A stretch of DNA of 64,000 nt from Sphingopyxis chilensis (GTDB lineage: Bacteria > Pseudomonadota > Alphaproteobacteria > Sphingomonadales > Sphingomonadaceae): positions 3,319,501 to 3,383,500 of the forward strand of contig NZ_CP142394.1 of the NCBI RefSeq assembly GCF_035930445.1, read 5' to 3'. Positions 59,210-64,000 of this stretch are shown piece by piece (position 1 is the stretch's first letter; every line of letters begins with the position of its first letter). The notes beneath the pieces were generated by a model. That model was not told the DNA's origin, searched no databases, and was given only the letters and a program-made list of their open reading frames with translations. A program made the translations under genes and the position numbers.

Positions 59210-59479
59210 TCAGTCCGCGGCGGGTGCGTCGCCTTCGCCGGCCGCGTCCTCGAACCAGGCTTCGACCGGGCCCGACAGCTTGATCGTCATCGGCTGGCCG
59301 AACCGGTCCTTCGACTTGCCCGCCGCGACGCGGATCCAGCCTTCGGAGATCGAATATTCCTCGACGTCGGTGCGCTCGACGCCCTTGAAGCGGATGCCGA
59401 TGCCGCGCTGCAGCACCTCCATGTCGAAATGCGGCGAGCGGGGGTTGGTCGACAGGCGGTCGGGGGGCGTATCGGTCAT
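59210..59479 (-). CDS. DUF3297-family protein
   Basis: 89 residues from ATG 59479. MTDTPPDRLSTNPRSPHFD, LQRGIGIRFKGVERTDVEEY and SEGWIRVAAGKSKDRFGQPM define the family, small cytosolic proteins of unknown role. It lies downstream of the FecA-like receptor gene but beyond a 12-bp hairpin, so probably has its own signal. Confidence 0.88.
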   Translation of the reverse strand: MTDTPPDRLSTNPRSPHFDMEVLQRGIGIRFKGVERTDVEEYSISEGWIRVAAGKSKDRFGQPMTIKLSGPVEAWFEDAAGEGDAPAAD

Positions 59480-59497
59480 TTGAATGTTTCCCAGAAA

Positions 59498-59532
59498 ATG
59501 ATGGCGCGGCCCTAGCGGGACCGCGCCATCAT
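59498..59532 (-). terminator. Terminator-like hairpin after the FecA-like receptor gene
   Basis: ATGATGGCGCGG / CCGCGCCATCAT, a perfect 12-bp stem with an 11-base loop, followed on the minus strand by TTTT. It separates the receptor gene from DUF3297. Confidence 0.65.
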
Positions 59533-59573
59533 CGTCAATCACTGAGAGGCGGCACCGGCGCGCCCTGCATCGG

Positions 59574-61862
59574 TCAGAACCCGGCCTTCACCGTCACGAA
59601 GAACTGCTGCGGCGCCCCCGCGAGCAAGGTCTGGGCGTCGCCGCTGTTCGCAAAGCCGTTGGTGCCGATCGTCGACACATAGGCCTTGTCGAACAGATTG
59701 GTCGCATTCGCCTGGATCGATATGCGGTCGGTGAAACGATAACCGATGCTCGCATCGACGATCAGGAACCCGCCGACCTCGGCGTCATTCTCATAGGAAT
59801 AATAGCGCTTCGACGTATAGTTCGCACCGACGCGCGCGAAGAAGTCGCCATTGTCCCAGGTGATTTCGCCCTTGGCGAGATGTTTGGGCGAATTGACCAC
59901 CGTCTTGCCCGCCGTCGCCGCAACGACGGCGCCGGCCGCGTTCACGACGTCATCGCGATATTCGGAATCATTATACGCATAGGACGCAAAGAGCGCGAGT
60001 TCGGGCGTGACGCGAAAGGTGCCCGCCGCCTCGACCCCCCACGATCGCACATCGCCGACATTCTGCAGGATCGCGGGATTGCCCTGAATGCCCGATCCGT
60101 TGGCAAAGGCGATGATGCGGTCCTTGAAATCGACATAATAGCCCGCGATCACGCCCTGGAAGCGGGGCGATTTGGTGCGGAAGCCCAGCTCCCACGTCGT
60201 CGAGGTTTCGGGCTTCAGGTCGAGCGCGTCGAACCCCGCCTGCGTCGTCGCAAAGGGACCGCCCGTCGCCGAGCTTTCAAAGGCGCGCATATTCTCGGTG
60301 TAGCTCGCGAACAACTCGTTATCGTCGTTCAGGCGATAGAGCAGGCCCGCCTGCGGCAGGAACCAGTCCTTCGCCTCGGTGCGCCCCGACGCGAGCCCGC
60401 CACTGACGATCGGCGTCGCATTATTGGTGACGCGCAGCCCCTTCCAGCCCGCGTTGAGCCGGAAGCTGCCCAGGTCGAGCCTGTCCTGCACATGATATTG
60501 CAGCGTCTGGGTGTTGAAATCGAACGCCCACTGCGTCGCGAGCGGGTCGGCCGGGAAATCGAGGCTGCTGCGGCTCGGCGCTCCCGCCGTGTCGGCAAGA
60601 CCATAGAAGCGCCGCGCCTGGTTGAAGTCGTTATCCTCGTACCACATGCCGATTTCGAAGCTGTTGGCGCCGACCTCGAACAGGCTGGAGGCGAGGATGC
60701 CGTACCGCTCGATCTCATATTCGGTGGTGCGGATCGTGATCGGCGCGCCGCCCGGCGTCGTCACATAGGGGGTGAACCACAGGCCGCGCCCCTCGTTGCC
60801 GTGATAATAGCCGGTCGCCTTGAAGGTCCAATATTCGCCAAGCGGCGCCTCGACCCCGGCACCGGCGAGCCAGTCCCTGCGCAAGCCCGCCGCGTCATAA
60901 TAGGCGTCGTCGACCGTCGCGATCGGCGCGGGAAAGACGAGACCGGCATCCGGATAGGGCAAGGGCGTGCCCGCAGCGCCGCTCTGGCTGACCTGGTTCT
61001 GGTAGATTTGCGCGACCCGGACGGCGAGATCCCAGTCCTTCGCATAATTGTCCCAGTCGTAACCGAGGCGGCCGATCATGTCGGCGCTCATATCCTGATA
61101 GTCGTTCTCGCGGCGGTCCGAGTAATTGACGAAGCCAAAGAAGCGGCCGTCGCCGACCGGCTGGACGAGGCGCGCATTGACCTGATGCTGGCGCTGAACG
61201 CCTTCGCCCTTCCACTTGTCGGCATCCTGCCACGCATAGCTCAGCGACAGGCGCGTGCCCCCCGCGAACAGCTCGCCGCTGTCGACCCGGACAAAGGCCC
61301 GCTTGTTGTCGTCGCTGCCATAGGTGCCCGACGCCTCGACCCCGAACGCCTCGCCGGGCTCGCGCGAGAAGAATTCGATCGTGCCGCCAAGGTTGCTCGT
61401 CGACGCCGCGCCGAGCGACCCCGCGCCTTGCGCGACCTCGACCCGCCCGACATTCTCGCCGATGATCGCGCGGCTGATGTGGAGGCCGTTATGGTTGCCG
61501 TAATTCATGTCGCCCAGCGGAATGCCGTCGAGCGTGAAGCCGAGCTGATTCTGGCTGAAACCACGGATCGAGATGCGCGCCGACCATTCATAGGCGCCGA
61601 ACGGGTCGGCTGAGGTGAAATTGACCCCCGGCAGCTTGTCGATCGCCTTGAGCGGGCTGACCCCCGCGACCTCGAGCGCGATGTCGGCCGCGCCCAGTTC
61701 CTGCACCTGGCGCGCTTCACCGCGCCCGAGCACGACGATCTCGGCGACGTCGGCGCTTTCCGCCGCCGCTTCGACCGTTTCTTCCGCGAGGGCCGGTGTT
61801 GCTGCGAGCACGGCAATCAAGGCGGCCCCGGCCCGCAGGCGGTTCCCGAACATGGTGGTCAT
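59574..61862 (-). CDS. TonB-dependent receptor, FecA-like
   Basis: 762 residues from ATG 61862 with GGGGA upstream. Signal peptide about 1-26 (cut after ALA-EE), TonB-box-like EIVVLGRGE, plug domain (DKLPGVNFTSADPFGAYEWS, SIRGFSQNQLGFTLDGIPLG, GSLGAASTSNLGGTIEF), beta-barrel ending LLAGAPQQFFVTVKAGF. Fits COG4772-type ferric siderophore/citrate receptors. The PepSY protein at 63 kb with a Fur-like promoter supports an iron role. No signalling N-terminal domain. Confidence 0.93.
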   Translation of the reverse strand: MTTMFGNRLRAGAALIAVLAATPALAEETVEAAAESADVAEIVVLGRGEARQVQELGAADIALEVAGVSPLKAIDKLPGVNFTSADPFGAYEWSARISIRGFSQNQLGFTLDGIPLGDMNYGNHNGLHISRAIIGENVGRVEVAQGAGSLGAASTSNLGGTIEFFSREPGEAFGVEASGTYGSDDNKRAFVRVDSGELFAGGTRLSLSYAWQDADKWKGEGVQRQHQVNARLVQPVGDGRFFGFVNYSDRRENDYQDMSADMIGRLGYDWDNYAKDWDLAVRVAQIYQNQVSQSGAAGTPLPYPDAGLVFPAPIATVDDAYYDAAGLRRDWLAGAGVEAPLGEYWTFKATGYYHGNEGRGLWFTPYVTTPGGAPITIRTTEYEIERYGILASSLFEVGANSFEIGMWYEDNDFNQARRFYGLADTAGAPSRSSLDFPADPLATQWAFDFNTQTLQYHVQDRLDLGSFRLNAGWKGLRVTNNATPIVSGGLASGRTEAKDWFLPQAGLLYRLNDDNELFASYTENMRAFESSATGGPFATTQAGFDALDLKPETSTTWELGFRTKSPRFQGVIAGYYVDFKDRIIAFANGSGIQGNPAILQNVGDVRSWGVEAAGTFRVTPELALFASYAYNDSEYRDDVVNAAGAVVAATAGKTVVNSPKHLAKGEITWDNGDFFARVGANYTSKRYYSYENDAEVGGFLIVDASIGYRFTDRISIQANATNLFDKAYVSTIGTNGFANSGDAQTLLAGAPQQFFVTVKAGF

Positions 61863-62062
61863 CTGGTGAAATCCCCTTTGCCCGGCGCCGAAATGACACC
61901 GGATCGCGCGGGGGTTAGGCGGGTGATATTGCGGCGTGGGGGCAAAGGCGTGACGCGGCGATGACCGAATCAAGAAGGAACGGCGGCAACGGGCCCGCCA
62001 AAGCAGGCGGAACCAACCGTCGCGGTGACCAGCTGCCCCGGCGGGCGAAGAGCGAAATCTAG

Positions 62063-62278
62063 GGCTTCGTCGATTATGCCGATGTCACGCTGCTCGAACG
62101 CCCCGCGATCGCGCACACCGGGTTCGTGCTCGGCTGCCGGGGCGGCGGCGTGTGCCTGTCCTACGCCGAAAACGCGACGATCGGCCTGGAAGTGGCGGAT
62201 GCTTGGAAACAGCCGGTGCCGGGTTTCGACCAGGACTGGCGCGTCGCGCTCAGCTGGAAACTCTCGATTCGTCCATGA
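62063..62278 (+). pseudogene. Relic of a FhaC/ShlB-type outer-membrane transporter (C-terminal end)
   Basis: 71 codons without a start reach a stop at 62276. They read GFVDYADVTLLERPAIAHTG at the beginning and DQDWRVALSWKLSIRP at the end, like the last strands of two-partner secretion (FhaC/ShlB) barrels. The frame continues upstream through a TAG at 62060 to an ATG at 61961 with unrelated-looking sequence. The remaining barrel and POTRA domains are absent. Its 3' end overlaps the hemerythrin gene by 29 bases. Confidence 0.4.
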
Positions 62279-62726
62279 CCGGCGCAGCAATCGCGGCGCC
62301 CGATGCGTAGAGCGTTTCGGCGAGCGGATACAGCTCGCGCTCCTCGCGCTCGACGCGCATGGCGAGCAGGTCGAAGACGATCTTCGTCTCGCGGCAGAAA
62401 CCGGGCCAATCGGCCGCGACCCGCTCGCGCGTCCATTTTTCGTCATAGGCGACGAAATCGGCCGCAAGGCTGCCCATCTCGATTTCGAATTCGCGCGTGA
62501 TCCGCATCAGCTCGGCATCGCCCGTGGACATCAGCCGCGGATAGAGGATCCAGTCCTCGCATTTCAGGTGCCGGACCAGTGCTTCGCGCAACTGCGTCCG
62601 CGCGTTGGCCAGATCGTCCGCGACGGGGGGATCGGGCAGGTCTGCCATGCCGAGGATGATGCGCGACAGCGTGACCAGCGCCGCATGTTCGGCGCGCAAT
62701 CGCTGCATCTCGCGGCCCAAGGGCAT
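62250..62726 (-). CDS. Hemerythrin HHE-domain-like protein
   Basis: 158 residues from ATG 62726 with GGAG six bases upstream. Four-helix pattern with RAEHAALVTLSRII, LREALVRHLKCEDWILYPRL and EREERELYPLAETL; H-x-x-x-E and HxxxE-like pairs are typical of hemerythrin-like cation-binding proteins, although the set of His is incomplete, so the di-iron site may be altered. It could bind O2, iron or sense redox state. Confidence 0.75.
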   Translation of the reverse strand: MPLGREMQRLRAEHAALVTLSRIILGMADLPDPPVADDLANARTQLREALVRHLKCEDWILYPRLMSTGDAELMRITREFEIEMGSLAADFVAYDEKWTRERVAADWPGFCRETKIVFDLLAMRVEREERELYPLAETLYASGAAIAAPVMDESRVSS

Positions 62727-62933
62727 AGTTGCTCCAGCGGTGCGAGCGGTCCCTCGGTCGCCATCATAGCCAGCGCATCGTGAAAAGAAAGTGAATTGGC
62801 ATTTCATCATCGTGGCGCTTCGGGTGGCGGCGGCGCGAACCACTTCCGCCGCGCGCACCGTCGACCGGCCGGCCGCGTGGCCCGAACGATGGAGTAGCTG
62901 GCCCGAATGATGGGGTCCGGCCCCCGAATCGGG

Positions 62934-62987
62934 TTGTCAATCCGGGGCGCACGCCATAGGGCGCTATTGATTATTCCTCGCAATAGC
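62934..62987 (+). promoter_or_regulatory. Promoter with Fur-like operator upstream of the PepSY gene
   Basis: TTGTCA at 62934-62939, 17-base spacer, TAGGGC at 62957-62962. Immediately downstream GCTATTG-N11-CAATAGC (62963-62987) is a perfect inverted repeat of iron-box-like sequence covering the expected transcript start. A repressor bound here would block transcription. The regulator is not shown. Confidence 0.55.
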
Positions 62988-63001
62988 GGCAGCTTTCCTC
63001 C

Positions 63002-64000
63002 ATGCAACGCGCGACCATCCGCACATGGTTCCTGATCCACAAATGGACGAGCATCGTCTGTACGGCGTTCCTGCTGATGCTGTGCGTCACCGGCCTGCCG
63101 CTGATCTTCCACCATGAAATCGACGAGCTGACCGAGGAAGCGCCGGCCTATGGCATGCCCGGGGTCGGATCGTCGGGCGAGGCGCCGGGCCTCGTACCGC
63201 TCGACGCGATGCTCGCGAAGGCGCTCGCGGCGCGTCCCGGCGAGGTGCCCGTCTTCATGGCGTTCGATAATGAACAGCCGTCGATGACGGTCACCACCGC
63301 GCCGCAGCCCGACTCCCCCGCCGAGGATATGACGATCCAGATCCTCGACCGCTCGACCGGACAGGCGACCGCGACCGTCGATGAAAGCGGCGTGATGCAC
63401 TTTCTGCTCCAGCTCCACACGGACATGTTCCTCGGCCTGCCCGGCATGCTCTTCCTCGGGCTGATGGGGCTGCTTTTCGTGGTCGCGATCGTCTCGGGCG
63501 TCGTGCTCTACGCGCCCTTCATGAAAAAGCTCGACTTCGGCACGCTGCGCACCTCGCGCAGCCGCCGCGTCAAATGGCTCGACTATCACAACCTGCTCGG
63601 CATCGTCGCGCTCGCGTGGATGACCGTCGTCGGCGCGACGGGGGTGATCAACGCGCTCGCGACCCCGATCTTCCAATATTGGCAGATGACCGAGCTCGCC
63701 GAGATGACGCGCGCCTATGCCGGCAAGGGCGCGGTGGCGCCCGCGGATTACGGCTCGATCGACAAGGCGATGGCGGCGGCGCGCCGCGAAATCCCCGGCA
63801 ACAATCCGCAGTTCATCGCCTTCCCCGGCGGCGCGTTCAGCAGCAAGCATCATTATGCGGTCTTCTTCCAGGGCGACACCCCGCTCACCGAGCGGCTGCT
63901 GACCTCGGCGCTGATCGATGCCGAGACGGGCGAGTTCACCGACGCGCGCCCGATGCCCTGGTATGTGAAGGCGCTCGCGCTGTCGCAACCTTTGCACTTC
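63002..64000 (+). CDS. PepSY-associated membrane protein, 3' end outside the window
   Basis: 333 codons visible, from ATG 63002 (MQRATIRTWFLIHKWTSIVC) to the end of the window. Starts like PepSY-TM iron-uptake proteins; membrane helices at about 12-35, 150-175 and 195-215; FLLQLHTDMFLGLPGML and VKWLDYHNLLGIVALAWM carry the His residues that may bind haem or metal. Probably works with a siderophore receptor such as the one ending at 59574, in the opposite direction. Confidence 0.88.
   Translation, partial: MQRATIRTWFLIHKWTSIVCTAFLLMLCVTGLPLIFHHEIDELTEEAPAYGMPGVGSSGEAPGLVPLDAMLAKALAARPGEVPVFMAFDNEQPSMTVTTAPQPDSPAEDMTIQILDRSTGQATATVDESGVMHFLLQLHTDMFLGLPGMLFLGLMGLLFVVAIVSGVVLYAPFMKKLDFGTLRTSRSRRVKWLDYHNLLGIVALAWMTVVGATGVINALATPIFQYWQMTELAEMTRAYAGKGAVAPADYGSIDKAMAAARREIPGNNPQFIAFPGGAFSSKHHYAVFFQGDTPLTERLLTSALIDAETGEFTDARPMPWYVKALALSQPLHF

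Noticed and set aside
59880..61613. Plus-strand frame over the FecA-like receptor
   Set aside because: Shadow of the receptor gene; composition typical of antisense frames here.
63148..63447. Minus-strand small frames over the PepSY gene
   Set aside because: The plus-strand PepSY gene is clear and runs off the window end; the minus frames are shadows.

Overview
The window is GC-rich, gene-dense chromosomal DNA from an alphaproteobacterium. It is almost certainly a sphingomonad (Sphingomonadaceae; a Sphingopyxis-like genome is my best guess, by inference). The reasons are the pckA-chvI-chvG-hprK-rapZ-EIIA-HPr block, an F1-only atpHAGDC operon, an NDUFA12 homologue of complex I, many TonB-dependent receptors, and dispersed palindromes of the CGTCATTGCGAG type. 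No tRNA, rRNA, CRISPR array, insertion sequence or prophage was found. No gene-free stretch exceeds about 300 bases.

Layout. 1-0.8 kb: 3' end of a TonB-dependent receptor with a strong terminator. 0.8-5.6 kb: sufE, then a phage-shock-protein locus. pspF is divergent from a sigma-54-type promoter that drives a 56-residue peptide gene, a terminator-like hairpin, pspA, pspB, pspC and five further tandem PspB-like membrane/coiled-coil genes. This expanded array is the most unusual system in the window. 5.7-12.7 kb: a lipoprotein, rplU-rpmA, an acetyltransferase, DUF937 and DUF3597 proteins (the latter behind a Pho-box-like site) and two exported HExxH-type proteins. 12.7-19.9 kb: pckA divergent from chvI-chvG, then hprK, rapZ, EIIA-Man, HPr and a TrmH-family methyltransferase, which links envelope/acid sensing to the nitrogen-type phosphotransferase system. 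20-29.3 kb: META lipoprotein, rmuC, a copper chaperone, dnaK-dnaJ under a RpoH-type promoter, and a patatin-like protein with a low-GC lipoprotein.

29.4-42.5 kb: an iron-type TonB receptor plus PepSY membrane protein behind a Fur-like site, then priA, an exported peptidase with repeats, a PEP-mutase-family enzyme, a SnoaL-like protein, ada, DUF1203, a trypsin-like protease, a P-loop kinase-like protein and a dienelactone hydrolase. 42.5-47.7 kb: atpHAGDC with promoter and terminator. 47.8-55.9 kb: solitary cpaF, a 61-residue membrane protein, an exported methyltransferase, aat (apparent CTG start) overlapping antisense with a DUF2155 gene that is coupled to NDUFA12, then DUF192, recX, a fatty acyl-AMP ligase and a lower-GC TrmH methyltransferase. 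56-64 kb: a membrane PAS-GGDEF-EAL protein, a CHAP protein, DUF3297, a FecA-like receptor, a gene relic, a hemerythrin-like protein, and a truncated PepSY protein behind a Fur-like promoter.

Within operons, genes often overlap by ATGA or GTGA. Several proposed promoters share the pattern TTGNNN-N16/17-TAnnnn. Functional names rest on reading conserved motifs by eye; no database search was run.
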